Shown here in pieces: positions 36,701-44,083 of a stretch of 64,000 bases of DNA. The first letter of the stretch is position 1, and every line of letters starts with the position of its first letter. The notes below the pieces were generated by a model. It worked only from the letters and a program-made list of their open reading frames with translations. It did no database searches and was not told where the DNA came from. Location: the NCBI RefSeq assembly GCF_036492425.1, contig NZ_AP025292.1, positions 2,232,001 through 2,296,000 of the forward strand, given 5' to 3'. A program made the translations under genes and the position numbers. Origin of the DNA: Persicobacter psychrovividus. Lineage in GTDB: Bacteria; Bacteroidota; Bacteroidia; Cytophagales; Cyclobacteriaceae.

Positions 36701-37156
36701 GGCGTAACGACTACATTGCGTCAGGACCGTGGAGATTCCATGTCGAAAGATGGAATGGACCTTGCCTTGCTGAAAATCAATAAGAAAACCAATAAGGTCG
36801 CTTTCGCTGGCGCACACAGGTCGCTTTACAAAGTACACCAGGGCGTGTTAGAGGAAATCAAAGGAAATAAATTTGCGATTGGCGGAGGAAAATACCGCAA
36901 TCAGACCGATTTCACTACACATGAATTAACCATGGAAAAAGATGATCTTTTGGTCTTCTGCTCCGATGGTTACCCAGATCAGTTTGGTGGACCAATGAAC
37001 AGAAAGTTTGGCCCTAAACGCCTCAGAGAATTAATTCAATCTAATTACAACCTCCCAATGCCGCAAATGCAACAAGCTTTTGAGGACGCCTGGGAAGATT
37101 GGAAAGGAGAATATAAACAAACTGACGACGTATTACTGATAGGAATTCGCTTTTAG
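33776..37156 (+). CDS. Membrane sensor protein phosphatase: sensor-HAMP-GAF-PAS-PAS-SpoIIE
   Basis: An 1126-residue membrane PP2C-type serine/threonine phosphatase. Order: TM1 (about 8-30), an extracytoplasmic Cache-like sensor (31-280), TM2 (about 285-305), HAMP (305-355), GAF (405-560), a coiled coil (565-625), two PAS domains (630-745 and 755-870), and the SpoIIE phosphatase (870-1126) with metal ligands in SGDF, AAVDCTGHGVPGA and CSDGYPDQ. It should dephosphorylate a partner phosphoprotein in response to signals; the SiaC-like protein downstream is the obvious target. The layout parallels SiaA (sensor-HAMP-SpoIIE) with extra GAF and PAS inputs. SiaA-like function is inferred from neighbours. 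Confidence 0.9.
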   Translation: MLKDLKFGSKIAVIICGMMILGVGLMGFLGYQLTETTTVNQYRKTLESHNQLKALQIASLFNNQSNWLEALETNWQAAYTSEGAFPTMESIKGCLPKYTFTNLMLINNQGVIVSALDESTQGNLISDPTGGILSSLSKNKFVSPVYQKGSLHVYALGKAIQTEEGAFFIIAEADATPLFSIVQNNEQLGETGESILVYKHNNKVYYNSPLQAENVKTAVNIDHENVQHILSAIAGQQATGFQVDYRNKPVLATWERINESPLAIITKIDRTEIAQHTAKLIWQFIAAGIAVLLIALIITTIFSRIITKALNRLRVTLQLVGNGILPEKIENSSADEIGMMAQDVSHLVNGLKRTASFASNIGKGQFDSAFEPLSDKDSLGNSLINMRDNIQEAEARDRERNQIVHGLAEISEILRSHDELDHLGNEIVQFICGKIDAIQGAFYTVEKENEQTDAEAEVLMRASFAYNRKKYLKSRFKFAEGLVGQAVAEKDIILRTEIPYDYVTVTSGLLGDQRPSSILIVPLITEENVYGVLEFASFKNFSPSDVKFLQEISVIIARTISNIKVNATTRRLLEESRSMSNELQEKQEILQQNAEEMQATQEELERTNAQLNEQIEEVNRGQRQMQLLLENASEVITIYERNGNIKYISPSVQRIFGYTPEELIGRSDRQFVLEHYRDDIAQVFEQLIAQPTENRNLQFEYQRKDGTTIWLEATGNNLLNDKAINGLLFNFRDITERRRAEQEERMRSKMQSLSENSPDLITRFNADKKVFYINPTIEQYTGKQPEVFDQKSFDEAQLPENITAQYDQIIDEVIGLGKQIATEINFPSDQLGERIMQLRGIPEFDDEEQIESVLVVSHDITERKQIEMEVKNQHKKITESINYAKRIQWAIVPDAQVLETHLPESMLFYKAKDVVSGDFPWYAEVGDDVYIAAVDCTGHGVPGALISLIGYFLLNDIVKSQKVSDPGKILDLLDEGVTTTLRQDRGDSMSKDGMDLALLKINKKTNKVAFAGAHRSLYKVHQGVLEEIKGNKFAIGGGKYRNQTDFTTHELTMEKDDLLVFCSDGYPDQFGGPMNRKFGPKRLRELIQSNYNLPMPQMQQAFEDAWEDWKGEYKQTDDVLLIGIRF

Positions 37157-37170
37157 TTATACTAAATCAA

Positions 37171-37222
37171 TATAATACTGTAAAAATTGTAGGCAACTAT
37201 TTTAATTTTACATAGTATTATA
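37171..37222. repeat. AT-rich inverted repeat between phosphatase and SiaB-like genes
   Basis: TATAATACT and AGTATTATA outer arms and TAAAAATT/AATTTTA inner arms enclose a short loop. Without a T run it could be an operator, a promoter part or an mRNA processing site. Confidence 0.35.
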
Positions 37223-37281
37223 AAATTATACCGTTAATCAATAAATTTGTTAATACAACTTGTTTTCAAACCGTTCGTCCT

Positions 37282-37815
37282 ATGAAATTCATTTTTGATC
37301 TACACAAGACCATGCTCGAGAACAATCTCATTTTGGTTTATGAAGGGGAATTTACCCAAGAAATTACCAAGTCGGTTCTGGCAATGGCTGAAAGAAATAT
37401 GGATTCGATCGGAGAAGAGTCGAGTACCAAGCGTAAAGTTTTTAATGTGATGGTCGAGTGCTTGCAGAATATTGTCAAGCACGGAGACGAAGAAAGTTCT
37501 GTCAGTAAGCAGGCCATTTTCATGATTGGAAAGAAAAATGATAAGTATGTTATCACTTCTGGAAACCCAATTAAAAAAGAAAATGTGGAAGGGTTGAAGT
37601 CCAAATTGGAGGAAATCAATTCCTTGGACAAAGATGGACTAAAAACTTTATACAAAGAAATCATCCGCAACACCTCGATCTCTGATAAAGGGGGCGCGGG
37701 ACTTGGTTTCGTTGATATGGCTCGTAAATCTGGTCAAGAATTAGAATATGACTTCAAACCTTTGGATGAAGAATATTTTTTCTTTTCGCTAAAGACTACC
37801 ATTAAGCGCATTTAA
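37282..37815 (+). CDS. SiaB-family protein kinase
   Basis: A 177-residue GHKL-fold serine/threonine kinase. The helix VMVECLQNIVKHGDEE carries the ATP-binding N-box asparagine, and DKGGAGLGFVDMARKS carries the glycine-rich G box. In the Pseudomonas SiaABCD system SiaB phosphorylates SiaC on Thr68 and SiaA reverses this, controlling biofilm and aggregation. Here it lies 28 bp before the SiaC-like gene and 125 bp after the large phosphatase. The kinase role is inferred from the family. Confidence 0.88.
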   Translation: MKFIFDLHKTMLENNLILVYEGEFTQEITKSVLAMAERNMDSIGEESSTKRKVFNVMVECLQNIVKHGDEESSVSKQAIFMIGKKNDKYVITSGNPIKKENVEGLKSKLEEINSLDKDGLKTLYKEIIRNTSISDKGGAGLGFVDMARKSGQELEYDFKPLDEEYFFFSLKTTIKRI

Positions 37816-37843
37816 AAAATTTAAAGCATTTAATTCCAACACA

Positions 37844-38206
37844 ATGAATATTATTAACCTAGAAGGAGCAGAAGATACCCCAAAAATAATATTAGATAAG
37901 ACTAATGGTATTTTTGAAATCTCAGGAAGATCTCTTCCTGAAGATTCTCAGGGTTTTTATCAGCCAATCCTGGATTGGATTGAGGAGTACGGAAAAGATC
38001 CGAACCCAAGCACTGAGTTTATTTTTAAATTGGAATACTTCAACACCGCTTCATCAAAATTAATCCTTGATGTACTGTCGGCCCTTGAAGATATCGATGG
38101 CGCCGTTATCCAGTGGTATTACCTTGAAGATGACGAAGACATGCAGGAAGCTGGGGAAGAATTCTCGGAACTTGTGGATCTTACTTTTGAATTTCAGGAG
38201 TACTAA
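37844..38206 (+). CDS. SiaC-family regulatory phosphoprotein
   Basis: A 120-residue acidic SpoIIAA/STAS-like regulator (DUF1987). The likely phospho-acceptor is T68 in YFNTASSK, which has the same residue number as in Pseudomonas SiaC; neighbouring S70 and S71 are alternatives. In P. aeruginosa, unphosphorylated SiaC binds and activates the diguanylate cyclase SiaD. No SiaD is in the window, so the partner here is unknown. A terminator follows, closing the cheR-to-siaC unit. Confidence 0.88.
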   Translation: MNIINLEGAEDTPKIILDKTNGIFEISGRSLPEDSQGFYQPILDWIEEYGKDPNPSTEFIFKLEYFNTASSKLILDVLSALEDIDGAVIQWYYLEDDEDMQEAGEEFSELVDLTFEFQEY

Positions 38207-38235
38207 TATAATTTTCTCTAATTAAGGATAATCAG

Positions 38236-38265
38236 AAAAATGCAGGGAGATTCTCTGCATTTTTT
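38236..38265 (+). terminator. Terminator after the siaC-like gene
   Basis: AAAAATGCAG and CTGCATTTTT arms flank a short GAG/CTC inner stem and end in a T run, separating the Sia-like unit from the transporter gene. Confidence 0.85.
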
Positions 38266-38293
38266 CGATCTACGCTAAGCTAAACATCAACCT

Positions 38294-41200
38294 ATGAGTG
38301 AGGAGATACTAAAAGCGCTCACCCAACTTTTTGCCATCATCACCAAACAAGATGGCGGAGTGACAGAAAATGAACGTCAGTACGTTTTGCGCTTTTTCCA
38401 GCAAGAATTAGATCAGGACAGCGTGGCCAACTATTTGACCATGTACGATGATTTGGTAGGCTATGGAAAGGTAGAAGAAGCTGAAAAAGATGCCAACGGC
38501 GAGGAGATTGCAGTAAAGAAACCCCGCAGAACTTCCATGAAGGACTCGGTGCGTACTTTGGGGATCTGTAAAAAGATCAACAAGACCCTTACCCAAAAGC
38601 AGAAAGTCGTTGTTTTAATGAAGCTGATGGAATTGGTCGCTTCGGACAGCAACTTATCCCCACAAAGGATGGAAATCATCAATACGGTTTCTGATGTTTT
38701 TAAAATAGCCAATGATGAATACCGCGCCTGTGAAGCCTTCATTCTTCTTGAAGATGAAATTGCCCTGCAACAGGAGAATATCATCAGCCTTTCCAAAGAA
38801 GACCCGCTTCTTGACAACAACAATATCCATGTAGACATTAAAGGACACATGCATTTTCTCCGCATTCCAAGTGTGGAGATGTATTTTGTGAAATATGTCG
38901 GTACAGAGGACATTATCCTCAATGGCTTTATCCTCAAGATCCGTGGCGTATATCTGTTCTCCAACGGAAGCACCATCAAAACCCCTAAGGGGATGGCGCT
39001 TTACTATAGCGACCTGATCAGGAACTTCTTCCACGAGGACAACCTGACTGCCCTGAGTTTCAATGCAGACCAAATTGAGTTTAAATTCCCTTCTGGGGAT
39101 GTTGGGCTGCGAAATATCAATATCTCTGAAGGGCCAGGAAAGTTAATCGGTATTATGGGGGCTTCTGGCGCAGGTAAAACCACGCTGCTGAATGTCCTTG
39201 CGGGCCTTAATGCGCCCTCATCGGGTACCATAAAAATCAACGGTTTGGACATGAACTCCCCTGAAGGAAAAGAAAACCTGAAGGGCGTTATTGGCTACAT
39301 AGCACAGGATGACCTGCTCATTGAAGAACTGACCGTTTACGAAAACCTGTACTATAATGCCAAATTATGCTTTGATGACATGTCGGAAGAAGACCTGCAT
39401 CAAAGGGTAATGGATGTACTTACCAACCTTGGTCTTGAAACCAGAAAAGACCTGAAAGTAGGAAGTGTCCTTGATAAAACGATCTCTGGAGGGCAACGTA
39501 AACGCCTGAACATCGCTTTGGAGCTTATTCGTGAGCCTGCGGTTTTGTTTGTTGATGAGCCTACAAGTGGTTTGTCGTCCCGTGATTCAGAGAATGTCAT
39601 CGATTTGCTGAAGGAATTGTCGTTACGTGGCAAACTCATTTTCGTGGTGATTCACCAGCCTTCATCGGACATTTACAAAATGTTCGATAAAATGATTATC
39701 CTCGATACTGGCGGTTACCAAATTTTTTATGGCCACCCCGTAGAGGCGGTAAATTATTTCAAAAGAGAAACCAATCAGGTGGATGCCGAACGTGGTCAGT
39801 GTCCTTCCTGTGGTAATGTAAACCCTGAGCAAATCTTCAATATTGTAGAGTCTTGCGTGGTGGATGAATACGGTGAGTTCACGAAAAAGCGAAAGGTAAC
39901 CCCTACGCAGTGGAAAGACCGCTATGAAGATAATTTTGAGCATCAGCGCATAGAAGATGTTTCGGTAGTACCAGAAAAGAGCCTGAAGATTCCCAACTAT
40001 TTCAAACAGGCAAAAATCTTTATTACCCGCGACGTTTTATCAAAAATATCGAATAAACAATACCTGTTTATCAACCTGCTCGAGGCCCCTATTTTGGCCC
40101 TGGTACTGGCCTTTATTATCCGATACAAATCGGCGCCAGACCTTTCAGGATACATTTACAGGTTCAATGAAAATATTCCAATCTTCATCATGATGGCCGT
40201 CATTGTCAGCCTGTTTATGGGACTGACCGTGAGTGCCGAGGAGATTATCCGCGACAAAAAAATCAGGAAGCGGGAATCCTTTTTGAATTTGAGCTGGAAC
40301 AGTTACCTGATGTCCAAGATAGGCATTCTATTCAGCCTGTCCGCCATTCAGGCCCTGGGCTTTGTGCTGGTCAGTAATACCATTCTTGAGATCCGCGGCA
40401 TGTACTTTGAATACTGGCTCGTGATGTTTTCTGTGGCATGCTTCGCCAATATTCTCGGCTTGAATGTCTCTTCCGCCTTTAACTCTGCGGTCACGGTCTA
40501 TATTCTCATTCCGCTGGTAATTATCCCTCAAATGGTATTGAGTGGCTTGCTGTTCCCTTTTGAGAAAATGAATGAGGTGATCAGTACGAAAGGAAAAGTG
40601 CCTGTCATTGCTGATGTGATGGTATCAAGATGGTCTTATGAAGCTCTGGCGGTAAAACAGTTCCGCGACAATGCCTATGAGGCCACTTACTACCCGATGG
40701 AACAACAAGAGCGACAAGCGGACTTCAAGGCCAGCTACTTTATTAAAGAGCTGCGGGCAGAAGTGCAATACATCAAAAACAATCTTGGCAAAGAAGACCC
40801 GAAACTGCAACAGCAAATTTCAGAGAACCTGCGCACCATCAAGAATTCTATTGAAGCCGAAGCGTTCAAGGGTGTTCTGAAAGATTACGACCTCGCAGTA
40901 TTGCTGCAAGAGGACAAGGTGAATGAAAGTACCTTTACGGTGCTAAATGAATATCTTTCGCAGCTTGAACAAGAATACCTGAAGGTGTATAATGAGGCGG
41001 TTTCCAAAAAGAATTTTTACATTCACGCTTTGGAGCATGCCGAAAATTCAACTTACAACCTCAACGACTACAAGAATAAATATTCGAATGAAAGTTTAAC
41101 TGACTTGGTTAGAAACTTAACCGTTCAGGATCGCATTCTGCAATATAACGGCAGGTTACTACAACAATTGGATCCTATCTTCCACTTGCCAGAAACCCCT

Positions 41201-41398
41201 GCTCATGCTTTAGATTACAGAACGCATTTCTTTGCGCCAAAAAAACACCTTTTCGGTCAATACTTCGATACCTATTATTTCAATATTCTTGTGATATGGT
41301 TTATGAGTGCTTTGCTCTACCTTGCACTCTATAAAGAGTGGCTTGCAAAGCTCATGGAAAAAGCCTCCTCGGGCAATCTTTTCAAACGTAAAGGGTAA
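38294..41398 (+). CDS. TerB-ABCG fusion transporter (ATPase plus permease)
   Basis: A 1034-residue protein. Residues 1-150 form a TerB-like helical acidic domain (LFAIITKQDGGVTENER, then KLMELVASDSNLSPQR). A beta-rich part of unknown type follows to about 260. The ABC ATPase (about 260-500) has Walker A GASGAGKTT, signature SGGQRKR and Walker B VLFVDEPTSG, the ABCG style. A CPSCG motif near residue 502 suggests a half zinc-binding site. Five or six membrane segments lie at about 590-790 and one at about 1005-1025, separated by a long extracytoplasmic coiled part. The cargo is unknown. Position right after the Sia-like unit hints at a shared process. Confidence 0.88.
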   Translation: MSEEILKALTQLFAIITKQDGGVTENERQYVLRFFQQELDQDSVANYLTMYDDLVGYGKVEEAEKDANGEEIAVKKPRRTSMKDSVRTLGICKKINKTLTQKQKVVVLMKLMELVASDSNLSPQRMEIINTVSDVFKIANDEYRACEAFILLEDEIALQQENIISLSKEDPLLDNNNIHVDIKGHMHFLRIPSVEMYFVKYVGTEDIILNGFILKIRGVYLFSNGSTIKTPKGMALYYSDLIRNFFHEDNLTALSFNADQIEFKFPSGDVGLRNINISEGPGKLIGIMGASGAGKTTLLNVLAGLNAPSSGTIKINGLDMNSPEGKENLKGVIGYIAQDDLLIEELTVYENLYYNAKLCFDDMSEEDLHQRVMDVLTNLGLETRKDLKVGSVLDKTISGGQRKRLNIALELIREPAVLFVDEPTSGLSSRDSENVIDLLKELSLRGKLIFVVIHQPSSDIYKMFDKMIILDTGGYQIFYGHPVEAVNYFKRETNQVDAERGQCPSCGNVNPEQIFNIVESCVVDEYGEFTKKRKVTPTQWKDRYEDNFEHQRIEDVSVVPEKSLKIPNYFKQAKIFITRDVLSKISNKQYLFINLLEAPILALVLAFIIRYKSAPDLSGYIYRFNENIPIFIMMAVIVSLFMGLTVSAEEIIRDKKIRKRESFLNLSWNSYLMSKIGILFSLSAIQALGFVLVSNTILEIRGMYFEYWLVMFSVACFANILGLNVSSAFNSAVTVYILIPLVIIPQMVLSGLLFPFEKMNEVISTKGKVPVIADVMVSRWSYEALAVKQFRDNAYEATYYPMEQQERQADFKASYFIKELRAEVQYIKNNLGKEDPKLQQQISENLRTIKNSIEAEAFKGVLKDYDLAVLLQEDKVNESTFTVLNEYLSQLEQEYLKVYNEAVSKKNFYIHALEHAENSTYNLNDYKNKYSNESLTDLVRNLTVQDRILQYNGRLLQQLDPIFHLPETPAHALDYRTHFFAPKKHLFGQYFDTYYFNILVIWFMSALLYLALYKEWLAKLMEKASSGNLFKRKG

Positions 41399-41409
41399 CA
41401 TATAAATTA

Positions 41410-41459
41410 ATCCAAATATCAATTAACCTTTTAGTCGATATTTGGATTTGATTTTTTTT
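41410..41459 (+). terminator. Terminator after the TerB-ABCG transporter
   Basis: ATCCAAATATC and GATATTTGGAT form an 11-bp perfect stem with a 16-nt loop, followed within four bases by a T-rich run. Confidence 0.82.
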
Positions 41460-41487
41460 ATTATCTTTAACAATAAAATTGTATGTA

Positions 41488-42387
41488 ATGAAAAAACTAC
41501 TTTTAGGCCTACTGCCATTCCTTTTTTGGGCATGTTCTGAAGAGAAGCCCAACACCAAGGATTTAGATGCAGAATTTGAGGCCCAACAAACAACCAGTGC
41601 GCCGAGTGTTTCTCAGGAAGCAATATCAGGCATCATCCAGCAAATCCCTTCGCCTTTAGAGATTTCATTTCTTTTAAAAGATCAGGGTATTAAGTATGAC
41701 AACCAATTTTTGAATGACCCCAAGGCCATTTCAAATTATAATAGCGATTTCCAAAAAGCCATTAACCTCGGTATTTATGGTGCGGATTTAGGGTACACCA
41801 ACATCTATGAGCAAAATCAGGATGCGGTTTACTACCTGCAATCTATTCAGAAATTGTCTGAAGGGCTGAACATTGGCCAGTTTTTCAATTTTCAGGAAAT
41901 CCGCCGTTTGGCAACCAACAGCAGCAACCTTGATTCGCTGTTGTTAACCACCACACGAAATTACAACAGCATCAACGAATACCTGCAGAAAAAGCAACGT
42001 GCAAATTTGAGCGTTTTGCTGCTGACAGGAGGATGGCTTGAGGCGCTACATATTACCACACAGGTGGCGCAGCAGAATCCTTCCAACCAAGGTTTGGTTG
42101 ATAAGATTGGAGAGCAAAAATTGGTTTTAGACCAAGTAAAATTGCTGTTGGATTTCTACAAAAACTCAGACCCAAATATCGGGCAGCTGAGAAAAGACTT
42201 CGAACCACTCGTACAGGCATTTAACAAGGTAGATTTTATTTATACCTACAAAGAGCCTGAAATGAAAGAGGTAGATGGCGAAATGGTAATCATAGACAAC
42301 TCCACCACTGAAATAAAAATCACCCCTGAAATCCTTGAGGAGATCAAGAGTGAAACGACCAAAATCCGTTCTATCGTAACCAAATAA
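41488..42387 (+). CDS. Putative lipoprotein, 299 aa
   Basis: A lipoprotein signal ends in LFWAC (cysteine about residue 16). The mature protein is largely helical, with acidic and glutamine-rich segments (DLDAEFEAQQT, IPSPLEISFLLKDQG, LVDKIGEQKLVLDQVKLLLDFY). No domain is recognised. It is probably a periplasmic or outer-membrane protein. The ATG at 41488 is chosen over a TTG three codons earlier. It is 11 bp before a small secreted-protein gene and follows the transporter terminator, so the pair is its own unit. Confidence 0.78.
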   Translation: MKKLLLGLLPFLFWACSEEKPNTKDLDAEFEAQQTTSAPSVSQEAISGIIQQIPSPLEISFLLKDQGIKYDNQFLNDPKAISNYNSDFQKAINLGIYGADLGYTNIYEQNQDAVYYLQSIQKLSEGLNIGQFFNFQEIRRLATNSSNLDSLLLTTTRNYNSINEYLQKKQRANLSVLLLTGGWLEALHITTQVAQQNPSNQGLVDKIGEQKLVLDQVKLLLDFYKNSDPNIGQLRKDFEPLVQAFNKVDFIYTYKEPEMKEVDGEMVIIDNSTTEIKITPEILEEIKSETTKIRSIVTK

Positions 42388-42398
42388 GCCCTATACCT

Positions 42399-42827
42399 AT
42401 GAAAACCATTTTGTATATTTTTCTATTATGCATTATTAGTGTTGTGGGCACCACCAATGCCCAGGCGCAGTGTTCAAGTGATGCTTATACTGAAACTTGT
42501 CTATCGAACTTAAAAGACGGCTTTACTTTTTTGAAAAGCTTTAAAGTTGATGGCCAGGGTGGCGCAAAACAAAAAGTTGAGTATAGCTACGTTTTCAGTA
42601 AAGACACCAAATACTACATTAATGTTGCTGGTGAAGGAGGCGTTGACGGCATCGTAGTAACGATGTACAACTCTAACAGAAAATTGGTAGCCACCAATTA
42701 TGCCAATGGTAAATTTTACCCAGGCATCACCTACCCTTGTAATGCCACAGGCATTTACTACATCACCTTCACCTTTAAGGATTCTAAAAATTATTGTGGA
42801 GGAAGTGTCTTAGGTTTCAGTAGATAG
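42399..42827 (+). CDS. Small secreted protein, 142 aa
   Basis: A signal peptide (MKTILYIF, hydrophobic core, cleavage at AQAQC about residues 22-25) precedes a mature part of about 118 residues with four cysteines (CSSD, ETCLSN, YPCN, NYCGG), likely two disulfides, and a beta-sandwich-like pattern (KYYINVAGEGG, GIYYITFTF). No function is known. It lies 11 bp after the lipoprotein gene and probably shares its transcript. A bidirectional terminator follows. Confidence 0.75.
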   Translation: MKTILYIFLLCIISVVGTTNAQAQCSSDAYTETCLSNLKDGFTFLKSFKVDGQGGAKQKVEYSYVFSKDTKYYINVAGEGGVDGIVVTMYNSNRKLVATNYANGKFYPGITYPCNATGIYYITFTFKDSKNYCGGSVLGFSR

Positions 42828-42844
42828 CCATTGATATTTCTCAA

Positions 42845-42884
42845 TAAAAAAAACCTATTCAGCTTTTGAATAGGTTTTTTTATG
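42845..42884. terminator. Bidirectional terminator
   Basis: AAACCTATTCA and TGAATAGGTTT arms with a 4-nt loop, A-rich before and T-rich after. It separates the secreted-protein gene from the convergent ABC ATPase gene. Confidence 0.9.
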
Positions 42885-42917
42885 CCCAAAAATTCTTTTT
42901 GCCCCTCAGGTTGCCGC

Positions 42918-43649
42918 TTATTCCTTGGGCAAAAGGGATTTTTCGTAAACAGGGTCTTTTATATCTGTATTTTGAATATCACTCTCTACCAACCCGTCCC
43001 GCAACCTGACGATACGGTGGCTATAATGCGCAATATCATCCTCATGTGTTACCATGATAATAGTGTTGCCCCGATCGTGCAGTTCTTTAAAAATCGACAT
43101 AATATCATAAGAGGTTCGGGTGTCGAGGTTCCCAGTAGGTTCATCAGCAAGAATAATACTTGGATTGTTTACCAGCGCACGGGCAATTGCAACACGCTGA
43201 CGCTGCCCACCAGAGAGCTCATTTGGGCGGTGATCAGCCCGAGAGCCCAATCCCACATTTTTAAGCGCCTGAAGCGCCCTTGCTTCACGTTCTTTCTGCC
43301 CAATGCCCGCATAGATCAGCGGGAGGGCAACATTTTCAAGAGAGCTTGCCCGAGGCAATAAATTGAAGGTCTGGAACACAAAACCTATTTCCTTATTTCG
43401 TACCTCAGCAAGTGAGGCCTCGTTCATCTGTGCTACCTGATGCCCATTTAAAGCATATGAGCCACCTGTGGGCGTATCGAGGCAGCCTACAATATTCATC
43501 AGCGTCGATTTACCAGACCCTGAAGGCCCCATGAAGGAGACATACTCCCCTTTGGAGATTTCGATTGATACGCTCTTTAATGCAGAAATGGTTTCGGAGC
43601 CCATCTGATACAGACGGGAAATATTTTTGGTCTTGATGATTGGTTTCAT
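42918..43649 (-). CDS. ABC transporter ATP-binding protein, LolD/MacB type
   Basis: A 243-residue ATPase. Walker [10 protein letters not shown], signature LSGGQRQR and Walker [14 protein letters not shown] are present, and the [13 protein letters not shown] opening is typical of LolD/MacB-type subunits. The permease is not adjacent, so it may serve a distant MacB-like or lipoprotein-release permease. The frame is open to a TTG at 43712, but the ATG at 43649 ([10 protein letters not shown]) is the natural start for the family. Confidence 0.93.
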   Translation of the reverse strand: MKPIIKTKNISRLYQMGSETISALKSVSIEISKGEYVSFMGPSGSGKSTLMNIVGCLDTPTGGSYALNGHQVAQMNEASLAEVRNKEIGFVFQTFNLLPRASSLENVALPLIYAGIGQKEREARALQALKNVGLGSRADHRPNELSGGQRQRVAIARALVNNPSIILADEPTGNLDTRTSYDIMSIFKELHDRGNTIIMVTHEDDIAHYSHRIVRLRDGLVESDIQNTDIKDPVYEKSLLPKE

Positions 43650-43724
43650 TGTCGTTATATTTATCCAAAAGATGGAAAAATATTGGCTAAAAACCGAGTT
43701 TTTCGACGACAATTGGCACTAAAA

Positions 43725-43967
43725 TCAGTTTTGATGGATCTTTAAAAAGTGCTTCAGACAGGGGTCAATCAAACAATACGAAGTTTCGACGATCCGATCA
43801 ATGACGGCCGTTTCGCGGTCTTTCCACACCTCAATGTAGGAAGTTCCGACGCGGTACAGTCGGATATCCAAAGTTCTGGCCACCACACAGGAAATACAAA
43901 CGCCCTCATCGGCTATAATTTTGGCTTGTTTATCGAAACTCAAGCCTCTTAGTTGAAAATAATTCAT
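43725..43967 (-). CDS. Small conserved hypothetical protein, 80 aa
   Basis: A soluble protein with four cysteines (CISCV, SYC, DPC) and a strand-rich middle (YRVGTSYIEVWKD). The start MNYFQLRGLSF is an ATG. No family is recognised. It is about 75 bp upstream of the LolD-like ATPase on the same strand. Confidence 0.6.
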   Translation of the reverse strand: MNYFQLRGLSFDKQAKIIADEGVCISCVVARTLDIRLYRVGTSYIEVWKDRETAVIDRIVETSYCLIDPCLKHFLKIHQN

Positions 43968-44083
43968 AGCAAAATCATATAGGTAACACTCTTTTGCTTA
44001 CGAATATTTATTAAAAGGTTAAATATTTAACATTTCAGCAGATGTAAGTAAGGATATTGATTAAAACATTCAAAAAGCCAACA

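Noticed and set aside
38294-41398. Transporter as the missing SiaD output protein
   Set aside because: It carries no GGDEF motif or cyclase domain. It is a candidate target only by position.
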